From contig JAEWMO010000139.1 of the NCBI GenBank assembly GCA_023457135.1, forward strand, positions 1 to 19,679: a stretch of DNA of 19,679 bases. The letters are read 5' to 3'. The translations under genes and the position numbers were made by a program. This document shows, one piece after another, positions 8,201 through 13,760 of the stretch. Below the pieces are notes generated by a model that had not been told where the DNA came from, ran no database searches, and was given only the letters and a program-made list of their open reading frames with translations. This DNA comes from Methanobacteriota archaeon. Lineage in GTDB: Archaea; Halobacteriota; Methanomicrobia; Methanomicrobiales; Methanoculleaceae. Numbering within the stretch: position 1 is the stretch's first letter; each line of letters begins with the position of its first letter.

Positions 8201-8436
8201 GCGATGAAGTCCAGGCGCACCTCGCAGGTATCCTGCGGGCCCGCAAAGGAGCTGACGATGTAGTTCCCGTCAAGCCCGGTCCCCTGGAGACCGTAGAGAG
8301 CAAAGAGGATGGCACTGACGATGCTGCTCTTGCCGGTCCCGTTGTTCCCGACGATGCCGGTTATCCCGTCCTGGAAGGTGATCTCCTGGTCGCGGAACCG
8401 CTTGAAGTTCCGCATCCGGAGTTTATTCAGCAGCAT
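5263..8436 (-). CDS. rad50: DNA double-strand break repair ATPase Rad50
   Basis: Rad50 is the SMC-like ATPase that with Mre11 binds, tethers and opens broken DNA ends. In the 1057-residue protein an N-terminal Walker A GNNGTGKSS (30-38) is followed by long coiled coil rich in Glu, Arg, Leu and Ala. The zinc hook CPTCHQ (Cys533, Cys536) lies almost exactly at the middle, and a second coiled coil leads to the signature FSGGEQ (961-966) and the Walker B with D-loop LIFDEIFGSQD (Asp996, Glu997). The length is somewhat above the 850-1000 residues common in archaea, so the arms are on the long side. The ATG at 8436 lies 14 bases inside the end of mre11, and the stop overlaps the nurA start. Many frames on the opposite strand here are shadows of its GC-rich codons. 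Confidence 0.95.
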   Translation of the reverse strand: MLLNKLRMRNFKRFRDQEITFQDGITGIVGNNGTGKSSIVSAILFALYGLQGTGLDGNYIVSSFAGPQDTCEVRLDFIAGGNEYAVVRKFKRRASSNLHEANLYLNQRLLANSVQKVAEEVQRAVGMGPGDFRNTIYAGQKELLTLLESRAGSRKDWFMQVLGIDYLRKDSVEELKKITDTREGTLREISGRLQELDAAGVRDRLAALRTELSRTEEESEQAGAREKNAAGRLDDARRERDRLLSVRDRYLHLAREDEVLAGEIARLRTECGEREAEIAERRRLQPELEDLALLAGRYEPAKAELAAMAEEKAAAEHLTFEANAADEQIRDYGNRRAGLEAELAALAEDEKTVAALAPKVAEWQALRERIAAMAELQPEYDALREELARMDERFVQTKRRVIENRQEIEEIEKKARNLQALEAEVSGLDALRAREEVFLSAAEYARQEERCLQEVRTASVEMSLIEGQIAGLARQLAAMGDIEEQIESAESRKEYLASRLSACAERQEAIREEIRRLAEHQAEILTAGPEGACPTCHQSLGEHYEDLVGDFAAASESLQKTLAGLEHEHARATQDRQGLAAALKDLLEQRIACQRLKEQHALYASRYGQASEALRRWQAEADERRAAIRALGVEDYDPKAHAVLKERIQELSGKQAAADTLRGACSRLPALQETRQRLIADVEGYLSSKEETEAKISRLGFDPVLRQRLEAEADTLEASCRGYAEARTRLARRPALEEEWGAIAARADGLRERLRTIRDELERLAFDPERFARLGEECSRAEAAYRRALELRVRLEEVPRLVEALQAKQELLASREAERLRVGEAIRDLNFDERQVAAAEEALLTRERDLSAALEQKYAITARLGSLNAEAEETAGRLARADDLIRQQEELTEEIGRLKLTRSLIRDYTDYLLQVVRDRIEEEAGRVLAEITDGRYGTVMLDDDFTVLVHDMGDDYPADRFSGGEQDDIAIALRVALSRFLAEVNSVHDSTFLIFDEIFGSQDEGRRNNLLRALRTQEAHFPQILLISHITEVQDEFSTTFMVEMGADQASRVREFE

Positions 8437-9583
8437 TCTCGACCTCTTTGTGGCGTGCGATCACAGAGCGGAGGACCTCCGTCCCTGCCCTCTTCACGTA
8501 CTCTTCGTCGCCGGGGGCAAGGTGCTCCTTCTCCACGAAACGCTCGAACTCGGCGACGTAGTCGAGGCCGGCGAGCGAGTCCTGGTAGAAGATCCGGGAC
8601 GGGTCGTCGGCGGCGAGCACCTGCAGTTTGAGATCCAGCATCCTGCTCCGGACCTCCGCGAGGGCTTTCTGGTCGAGTGCACGGAGGGTCTCGCGGCGTA
8701 TTCCGTCGAGCGTGATCTGGCAGATCGCCCGGAAGGCCTTCTGGCCAGCGTTGTCGGCCGCAGCGAGGACTTCGTCCACGACCTCGCGGGCGGAGAGGCC
8801 GTCGCAGTTGATTCGGCCGAGGCTGATCATGGGGGTGCGCGGGAGGTCGATGTGCCCGACATCCCCGGACGCGAGATCCACGGCGAGGCCCCCCTTGGTC
8901 TCTGTGATCTCGCCGTAATTGCAGTATTCAAGCGAGCCGCTGTACCAGGCGTTGTCGGCGACCTGCACCTGGCCGTGGAAGTGGCCGAGCGCTATGTAGT
9001 CGAACCGGTCGGAGAGGATCGTCGCGTCCAGCTCGTGCTCGGCGACGGTGTGGAGCCGCCGGTCCTTCAGGGTGCTCGCAAGGCCGTGGGTGACGAGGAC
9101 GTTCGTGCCGCACGAGAACTCGATCCCGTCAAACGCCCTCCGGTAGCCTTCAACCTCAAGCATATTTGGTATCAGGTGAAAGACCGTGTCCCCGAGCTCG
9201 ACCTGCCGGTAGCGGTTATGGTGCGCTACATAGAGGCCGGTCGCGCGGTAGCCGCCCCGCTCAAGCACCTCGAACGGCGACGCCGTGTACCGGGTCTTCG
9301 CCATGCTGTGGTTGCCCGCGACCACGAGCACCGGGATTCCCGCGTCCTGCAGGCGGGAGAGGGCGTCGAGCGCCGTCGTGTACGCGCGGGTCTTGGGTTT
9401 GACCTGGTGGAAGAGATCCCCCCCATGGACGAGCGCATCGGGGCGCATCGCGATGATCCGGTCGACGGCGGCAAGGAAGTTGTCGTAGATGAGTTGTTCG
9501 CGCAGGTTCATCCCGGTATCCGGATCAACCCGGTTAAATGCCGACAATCCGAGATGCGTGTCTGCTATGTGAACTATTTTCAT
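8423..9583 (-). CDS. mre11: DNA double-strand break repair nuclease Mre11
   Basis: Mre11 is the Mn-dependent phosphoesterase nuclease of the Mre11-Rad50 complex. Numbering from the ATG at 9583 (386 residues), the five phosphoesterase motifs are intact: ADTHLG (Asp8, His10), VHGGDLF (Asp56), VAGNHS (Asn91, His92), LVTHG (His166) and ALGHFHG (His201, His203). The C-terminal part has the charged helices that bind the base of the Rad50 coils. Upstream in-frame TTG (9589) is possible but the ATG places the first strand (MKIVHIAD) directly at the start, as is usual. A TATA box about 30 bases upstream suggests a very short leader. It is the first gene of the mre11-rad50-nurA-herA operon. Confidence 0.95.
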   Translation of the reverse strand: MKIVHIADTHLGLSAFNRVDPDTGMNLREQLIYDNFLAAVDRIIAMRPDALVHGGDLFHQVKPKTRAYTTALDALSRLQDAGIPVLVVAGNHSMAKTRYTASPFEVLERGGYRATGLYVAHHNRYRQVELGDTVFHLIPNMLEVEGYRRAFDGIEFSCGTNVLVTHGLASTLKDRRLHTVAEHELDATILSDRFDYIALGHFHGQVQVADNAWYSGSLEYCNYGEITETKGGLAVDLASGDVGHIDLPRTPMISLGRINCDGLSAREVVDEVLAAADNAGQKAFRAICQITLDGIRRETLRALDQKALAEVRSRMLDLKLQVLAADDPSRIFYQDSLAGLDYVAEFERFVEKEHLAPGDEEYVKRAGTEVLRSVIARHKEVENAAE

Positions 9584-9608
9584 GCCCAATTAGTCTCCGT
9601 GCTCCTTG

Positions 9609-9618
9609 AGTATAAATG
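9609..9618 (-). promoter_or_regulatory. Putative TATA box of the mre11 operon
   Basis: On the minus strand the sequence catttatact lies about 28-34 bases before the mre11 ATG at 9583. With the usual spacing of about 25 bases, transcription would begin almost at the start codon, giving a leaderless or nearly leaderless message for the whole repair operon. Confidence 0.5.
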
Positions 9619-9677
9619 CCTGATCTGCGTGGTGCGAAAGTGTCCGGAATCGGGCCGATGCCCGGAATACGCGTAAC

Positions 9678-9688
9678 CTAATATATCC
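9678..9688 (+). promoter_or_regulatory. Putative TATA box of the small-protein/SepCysS unit
   Basis: ctaatatatcc is a good archaeal TATA match. It lies about 30 bases before the GTG at 9714, so the message would have a very short leader. It forms a divergent promoter pair with the mre11 box about 65 bases away. Confidence 0.5.
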
Positions 9689-9713
9689 TCACTGATATTT
9701 GTATGGTGATCTC

Positions 9714-9896
9714 GTGTCAAAACGAGCCGTTGATGCAGTTTTTCAGGCACTCTTCCTCCTCTCCGACGTCCGGTTCCTGCTGCGGGAGACCGCTCCGCAG
9801 CATGAGTTTGATGATGAGCAGAAGAAACGTGCCGCAACCACGATTGAGAAGGTGAAGCGGCAGATTGCAATCATCGAAGAGGAGCTGATACAGTGA
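9714..9896 (+). CDS. Small helical protein coupled to SepCysS
   Basis: A 60-residue protein that I do not recognise. It starts at a GTG preceded by ggtga (9705-9709). The in-frame TTG at 9699 has no such site. The sequence has an N-terminal amphipathic, hydrophobic helix (about 3-25, with AVFQALFLLSDVRFLL), a polar turn (26-36), and a second charged helix (about 36-59, ending IAIIEEELIQ). This predicts a two-helix hairpin of the kind that mediates protein contacts; there are no cysteines, metal sites or signal peptide. Its TGA overlaps the GTG start of the SepCysS gene by four bases (GTGA), so the two are translated from one message. A role as a small partner of SepCysS or of the SepRS-SepCysS complex is an inference from this arrangement. 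Confidence 0.7.
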   Translation: MSKRAVDAVFQALFLLSDVRFLLRETAPQHEFDDEQKKRAATTIEKVKRQIAIIEEELIQ

Positions 9897-11071
9897 AGTG
9901 CGCAGTCGATATCGATGCCCGCGACGTCGAGGAGATGTACATCAACATCGACCCCATCCAGGCGGGCGGGCGGCTCACCGCCGAGGCCATGAAAGCGGCG
10001 ATCTCGTTCGGCGACGGCTACTCGGTCTGCGACAACTGCCGCAACCCCCCCAGGCTCGACTATATCAAAAATCCTCCCATAGCGCAGTTCCATGCGGATC
10101 TTGCCGCGTGGCTGAACATGGATACGGTGCGGGTGGTGCCGGGTGCGCGCCGGGGGTTCCAGGCGGTCGCCTCCACGCTCGTGGAGAAGGGCGATCCGGT
10201 CATCGTCACGGCGCTTGCCCACTACACCGAGTTCATGGCGGTCGAGGCGGCCGGCGGGATCCCGCGGGAGATCCCGAAGGACGATAAGAACCATATCACC
10301 GCGGATGCCGCCGCAGAGAAGATCGAGGCGGTGATACGGGAGTTCTCAAAGACTCCGCCGCTGCTCTTCGTCGACCACGTCGACTACCAGTTCGGGAACG
10401 TCCACGACGTCGCGGGGATCATCAGGGCCGCCCACCAGTACGACGTCCCGGTCCTCGTCAACGGTGCCTACACGGTCGGGACCATGCCCATCGACGGCAA
10501 AGCCCTCGGCGCCGATTTCATCATCGGGTCGGGCCACAAGAGCATGGCGGCTCCGGCGCCTTCGGGTCTTCTCGCGACGACGAACGAGCACGCGGAGCGG
10601 GTATTCCGGATGACGCAGGCGAAGGGCGACGTGACCGGCAGGACGTTCGGGATGAAAGAGATCGAGATGATGGGCTGCACCCTGATGGGCGTCACCGTCG
10701 TCGGGATGATGGCCTCCTTCCCCCACGTCAAAGAGCGGGTCCAGCACTGGGAGACCGAGGTGGCGCGCTCGCAGGCGGTCACGGACGCCCTCCTCTCCAT
10801 CGAGGGGACGAAGGTCCTCTCCGATTACCCCCGGAAGCACACCCTGACCCGGATCGACACCCGCGAGTCATTCGATAAGGTTGCAGAAAAGCACAAGAAA
10901 CGCGGGTTCTTCCTCGCAAGCGAGATGAAGAAGCGCGGGATCACCGGCGTCATCCCCGGCTCCACGAAGGTCTGGAAGTACAACACCTTCGGGCTGACGG
11001 AGAAGCAGATCCGGCATGTGGGAGAGTCTTTTGTCGGGGTTGCGCGGGATAACGGGCTGAATATTCTCTAA
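9893..11071 (+). CDS. pscS: O-phospho-L-seryl-tRNA:Cys-tRNA synthase (SepCysS)
   Basis: This PLP enzyme converts phosphoseryl-tRNA(Cys), made by SepRS, to cysteinyl-tRNA(Cys), which is both the tRNA charging step and the cysteine biosynthesis route in many methanogens. The 392-residue sequence has a fold-type I aminotransferase layout. The PLP lysine is Lys216 in GSGHKSMAA, and the upstream Asp-His strand FVDHVDYQFGN (159-169) matches the family. The cysteines needed for sulfur transfer are present: Cys46 and Cys49 in YSVCDNCR, and Cys262 in MMGCTLMG. The GTG start overlaps the preceding small gene by four bases. A run of seven T follows the stop. ThiI and a LarE-like sulfur transferase are encoded just downstream on the other strand. 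Confidence 0.94.
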   Translation: MKCAVDIDARDVEEMYINIDPIQAGGRLTAEAMKAAISFGDGYSVCDNCRNPPRLDYIKNPPIAQFHADLAAWLNMDTVRVVPGARRGFQAVASTLVEKGDPVIVTALAHYTEFMAVEAAGGIPREIPKDDKNHITADAAAEKIEAVIREFSKTPPLLFVDHVDYQFGNVHDVAGIIRAAHQYDVPVLVNGAYTVGTMPIDGKALGADFIIGSGHKSMAAPAPSGLLATTNEHAERVFRMTQAKGDVTGRTFGMKEIEMMGCTLMGVTVVGMMASFPHVKERVQHWETEVARSQAVTDALLSIEGTKVLSDYPRKHTLTRIDTRESFDKVAEKHKKRGFFLASEMKKRGITGVIPGSTKVWKYNTFGLTEKQIRHVGESFVGVARDNGLNIL

Positions 11072-11077
11072 AACCTC

Positions 11078-11088
11078 GAATTTTTTTG
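11078..11088 (+). terminator. T-run terminator after SepCysS
   Basis: Seven consecutive T residues (11081-11087) lie within 20 bases of the SepCysS stop. Archaeal RNA polymerase commonly terminates at such T-tracts without needing a hairpin. Confidence 0.55.
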
Positions 11089-11235
11089 ACCGGTGCGTGC
11101 AGGTTGGGGGCGCTGTCTGAGTTATCGTATCTCTAAACTATGGAGGATCCGTAAGCCGTCCTCGCTTGTGTATATCTATTATCGGTCAGAAGCGGCAAAG
11201 CCCGGTACAGTGGACCGTGAGGACTGCGCACCTTC

Positions 11236-11275
11236 GCACCTGCGGTGTTCAAACTCCGTTCCTGAAGGAACGTCG
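11236..11275 (+). repeat. Hairpin repeat module, copy 1
   Basis: A 40-base unit with two small stems: cacc (11237-11240) with ggtg (11244-11247), and cgttcc (11257-11262) with ggaacg (11267-11272) around a tgaa loop. It matches copy 2 at most positions. The stems are conserved while the loops differ, which points to selection or amplification of the structure. Confidence 0.7.
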
Positions 11276-11302
11276 TTCTCTGGTGCTCGATCTCCTGCCC
11301 CC

Positions 11303-11342
11303 GCACCTAACGGTGCTCAAGCTCCGTTCCTCCGGAACGTCG
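11303..11342 (+). repeat. Hairpin repeat module, copy 2
   Basis: A 40-base unit with stems gcacc (11303-11307) with ggtgc (11312-11316), loop taac, and cgttcc (11325-11330) with ggaacg (11334-11339), loop tcc. The spacer ctcaagct between the stems is nearly the same as in copies 1 and 3. The unit is followed directly by another gcaccttcgg start at about 11342. Confidence 0.7.
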
Positions 11343-11375
11343 CACCTTCGGCCAGTCGCTTATCGCCACGCACTG

Positions 11376-11397
11376 CCCCCGCCCCAGGGGGCGGGGG
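11376..11397. repeat. Perfect GC-only hairpin
   Basis: cccccgcccc (11376-11385) and ggggcggggg (11388-11397) are exact complements separated by two bases, so a stem of about 9 pairs with a 4-base loop can form. On either strand this would be very stable in RNA, and the G-rich strand could also form a quadruplex. Confidence 0.7.
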
Positions 11398-11479
11398 AGG
11401 AGCGCGAAGCGCGGGTGGGGTGGGGGTCACAGGTATAGCCTTACGGGGTAGAGACAGGGGAGGGGGATTCTCCCCATTC

Positions 11480-11500
11480 GCACCTATCGGTGCTCAAGCT
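11480..11500 (+). repeat. Hairpin repeat module, partial copy 3
   Basis: gcacc (11480-11484) with ggtgc (11489-11493) around tatc, followed by the same ctcaagct spacer as copy 2. The second stem of the module is replaced by cgctatgctcgc, so this copy is truncated or diverged. Confidence 0.65.
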
Positions 11501-11642
11501 CGCTATGCTCGCACTCCCCGTCAGCCCCACCCCGCGTGGCGATATCCCTTCGAAATCCGTGTAATGGGCTGAACTGACATGGACTGAACCGGCAAAGGGG
11601 TGTGAGGAAATCCCAGAGAAAAGAGACTGGGGAGGAATAGAG

Positions 11643-11681
11643 CTTTGAGCACCTGCCTGTGCAGGTTCCTAAGGTTCAAAG
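11643..11681 (-). terminator. Nested hairpin at the 3' end of thiI
   Basis: Outer arms ctttga (11643-11648) and tcaaag (11676-11681) enclose an inner perfect stem acctgc (11651-11656) with gcaggt (11661-11666) and a ctgt loop. It lies 26 bases beyond the thiI stop and could end or protect that transcript. The function is inferred from position. Confidence 0.45.
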
Positions 11682-11706
11682 TGCCACACCTGTTGCAGCC
11701 GGCCCT

Positions 11707-12885
11707 TCACCGAACCTCTCCGACCTCCCCGTTCTTCGCCCGGTACACCTGCACCGTCTCCGCCGCCCGTTCCGCGAGGCCCGCAACCCCGATCTGCTCC
11801 TCGATCTTCGCGATCGTCTCCGCGGGCGCCGCCGTCGAGGGATAGCGGGGAGCGACCGCGCAACCGACGTCCCCCGGATGGGCCTCGAACGTCCCGATGG
11901 CGCGGGCGCGCTCGATGATCTCTTCCTTGTCAAAGCCGATCAGCGGCCGGAGGACGGGGACAGGCGTCGCCGGGGCGATCACCGCCATGTTCGCCAGCGT
12001 CTGTGAGGCCACCTGCCCCATGTTGTCGCCGTTGACGAGCGCGTAGGCGCCGCGCCCTTCGGCGATGATGCCCGCCACCCGGAGCATGAACCGCTTGCAG
12101 AGGATGCACCGGTAGCGCGGCTCTTTTAAGGCCGTGATCACCTCAAAGAATGGCTCCATATCGACGACCAGGAGGTCGAGCGAGTGCCCGGGAACCCACC
12201 GGGAGAGCCGGGCGTGGTTCGCGAGGACGTTCCGTTCCACATCCGCCCCCGCAAAGCGCCCGCCCTGCATGTTGATATGCACCATCCGGCACCCCCGGCG
12301 CATCATCAGCCACGACGCAACGGGCGAATCAATCCCCCCTGAGAGGAGCGTCATAACCTCCCCCTGCGTCCCGTAGGGAAGCCCTCCCGGCCCGGCAATC
12401 CTCTCGTCGTAGACGAGGCCCCCGAACTCCCTGGCCTCCACGAAGATCTCGTAGTCGGGTGCCGTCAGGTCGACCCTCGCCTCCGGGATGCGGTCGAGGA
12501 CGGCCGAACCGACCTCAGCGCCAAGGGTCTGGCTGTTGAACCCCTCGACGCCCGACCGGCGCGCCCGGACGGCAAACGACATCCCCGGCCGGAGGCGCCG
12601 CTCCGCACGCTCGACGGCAGCGGCCGAGAGCCCCTCGATATCGGGGGTCGTCATCGTACAGACGCTCGCGCTCGCCACCCCGAACGTCCGCGCGGCCACC
12701 CGGGCGATCCGCTCCGGCTCGTCGCCGAAGATCAGGACCCGCCCCCGGGGTGTCTCAAACCGGTGGGAGATCCCCTCGCCCTCCAGCGCGAGCCGGATGT
12801 TCTCCGTCATGATCGATATGAACCGCCGTTTCACCGGCTCGCTCTTGAGGAATATCTCGCTGTAGCGTATCGTCACTGCTTCCAC
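11707..12885 (-). CDS. thiI: tRNA 4-thiouridine synthase ThiI, archaeal type
   Basis: ThiI adenylates U8 of tRNA and inserts sulfur to give 4-thiouridine. The 392-residue protein has an N-terminal ferredoxin-like and THUMP part (about 1-165) and a PP-loop ATPase domain with LSGGIDSP (181-188), plus the family stretches VNGDNMGQVASQTL (about 284-297) and RPLIGFDKEEI. There is no rhodanese domain, as expected for methanogen ThiI, which uses sulfide and a CxxC pair; here that pair is Cys260 and Cys263 (RCILCKR), with Cys342 (VGCAVAP) as a third conserved-looking cysteine. The GTG start at 12885 has a strong aggaggtg site 7 bases upstream, which lies within the last codons of the overlapping larE-like gene (13-base overlap), so the two are translated together. 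Confidence 0.92.
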   Translation of the reverse strand: MEAVTIRYSEIFLKSEPVKRRFISIMTENIRLALEGEGISHRFETPRGRVLIFGDEPERIARVAARTFGVASASVCTMTTPDIEGLSAAAVERAERRLRPGMSFAVRARRSGVEGFNSQTLGAEVGSAVLDRIPEARVDLTAPDYEIFVEAREFGGLVYDERIAGPGGLPYGTQGEVMTLLSGGIDSPVASWLMMRRGCRMVHINMQGGRFAGADVERNVLANHARLSRWVPGHSLDLLVVDMEPFFEVITALKEPRYRCILCKRFMLRVAGIIAEGRGAYALVNGDNMGQVASQTLANMAVIAPATPVPVLRPLIGFDKEEIIERARAIGTFEAHPGDVGCAVAPRYPSTAAPAETIAKIEEQIGVAGLAERAAETVQVYRAKNGEVGEVR

Positions 12886-13646
12886 AAATTCGCACCTCCT
12901 TCCCGGTAGCCCCCGCGGGCTATTGCAACATCCTCAAAGCCGAGGTCCTTCACTGCTCCGAGCAGTTCCTCAAGCCTCCCGTGATATGCCGGGTCGGCCT
13001 CGATGGAGGCTCTACGGCCGCCGGTACACCGGACCCGGAGGGTTCCCGGGATCTCCCGCGCGAGGAGGGCCTCCGCGGCCGCGACGAGTGCGAGGCACTC
13101 ACGGCTGACCGGCTCACCGGTGGGGATGCGTGTCGCAAGGCACGCGGACGGCGGGCGGATCGGTATCCCGAGCTCCCCGGCAAGCGCCTCGATATCCGTC
13201 TTCCCCATACCACACTCCGCAAACGGGCTCCTGATCCCGAGTTCACGGAGCGCCTGCATCCCCGGCCGTGCACCGGGCCGGTCGTCGGCATGGGTCCCGT
13301 CGACCACCGTCCGGCACCCCTGCCGCTCCGCCTCGCGGCTGACCGCTTCCATCAGCACCCGCTTGCAGACGTAGCACCGGTCGGGCTGATTCTCCCGGAC
13401 TGCGGGGATATCGAGCATATCGAGCGCTATCACGACGTGCGGGAGACCCAGGCGTTTCGAGAGATCCTGTGCTGCCGCAAGTTCCCCGGGAGGAGTGAGA
13501 CCGGTATCGACGCTGACAGCGATCGCCCGGATGTTGTGCTGCCGGGCAACGGCCAGCAGCACCGAACTGTCCGTCCCCCCGGAGAGCGCGACCGCAATGG
13601 GTTCATAGGATTTCAGGAGCGGAGCAAGCCCGCAGTCTCTCGCCAT
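12873..13646 (-). CDS. larE: LarE-like ATP-dependent sulfur transferase
   Basis: A 257-residue PP-loop ATPase of the LarE family. LarE converts carboxylates of a nicotinate-derived dinucleotide to thiocarboxylates in making the nickel-pincer cofactor of lactate racemase; other members may thiolate different substrates. Seen are the PP-loop LSGGTDSSV (21-29), VSVDTGL (45-51), RCYVCKR with Cys91 and Cys94, VDGTHADD (115-122), and PSACLATRIPTG with Cys169, the position of the sulfur-donating cysteine in bacterial LarE. Having Cys91, Cys94 and Cys169 together fits the Fe-S-cluster type, which can be catalytic rather than sacrificial. No larB, larC or larA is nearby. A TATA-like box at about 13695-13704 would give a leader of roughly 28 bases. 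The 3' end overlaps thiI. Confidence 0.8.
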   Translation of the reverse strand: MARDCGLAPLLKSYEPIAVALSGGTDSSVLLAVARQHNIRAIAVSVDTGLTPPGELAAAQDLSKRLGLPHVVIALDMLDIPAVRENQPDRCYVCKRVLMEAVSREAERQGCRTVVDGTHADDRPGARPGMQALRELGIRSPFAECGMGKTDIEALAGELGIPIRPPSACLATRIPTGEPVSRECLALVAAAEALLAREIPGTLRVRCTGGRRASIEADPAYHGRLEELLGAVKDLGFEDVAIARGGYREGGANLWKQ

Positions 13647-13694
13647 CTGCTCTTCTTATGCTCGCTCGTTCTACATGAATGTTCGCGAATCGCG

Positions 13695-13735
13695 GCAATT
13701 TAAGCCTTCCCTGCAATGAGCAAATGATTTTTAAC
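13695..13735. promoter_or_regulatory. Divergent promoter region of larE-thiI and the DUF2150 unit
   Basis: A minus-strand box (ggcttaaattg, about 13695-13705) sits about 50 bases before the larE-like ATG. A plus-strand box (atttttaac, 13727-13735) sits about 26-34 bases before the ATG at 13761, which would make that message nearly leaderless. The palindrome ttcgcgaa (13682-13689) lies just inside the larE-like leader. Confidence 0.4.
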
Positions 13736-13760
13736 AGAGGCACTCCGAATGTGTACTGAT

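Larger units (their letters stand above)
11089..11642. other. Long non-coding region with hairpin repeats
   Basis: This 550-base stretch between the converging SepCysS and thiI genes holds no convincing gene. The longest frame (11093-11572, plus) is made of repeat-derived peptides rich in Gly, Ala, Pro and Arg and has no credible start. The region contains three copies of a GCACC-type hairpin module, a near-perfect GC hairpin (11376-11397) and a pair of distant complementary G-rich and C-rich arms (11410-11420 with 11525-11536). A TATA-like stretch (tgtatatctatt, 11168-11180) precedes a small possible stem (cggtc 11183-11187 with gaccg 11213-11217), so a transcribed RNA is possible but unproven. 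Confidence 0.5.

Noticed and set aside
8309..9676. A 455-codon plus-strand frame opposite mre11
   Set aside because: It is a shadow of mre11, whose five phosphoesterase motifs are complete on the minus strand.
11183..11217. A possible small RNA or tRNA-like stem after a TATA-like box
   Set aside because: Only a 5-base stem is visible. There is no cloverleaf, no conserved tRNA B-box and no clear terminator, so an RNA gene cannot be claimed.
11236..11500. A CRISPR array
   Set aside because: The repeated units are internally palindromic, unevenly spaced and diverged, with no uniform unique spacers and no cas genes nearby.
11093..11572. A 159-codon plus-strand open frame in the repeat region
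   Set aside because: Its peptide is low in complexity and is a translation of the hairpin modules (repeated APNGAQA/APIGAQA-like pieces). It has no ribosome binding site and no domain-like pattern.
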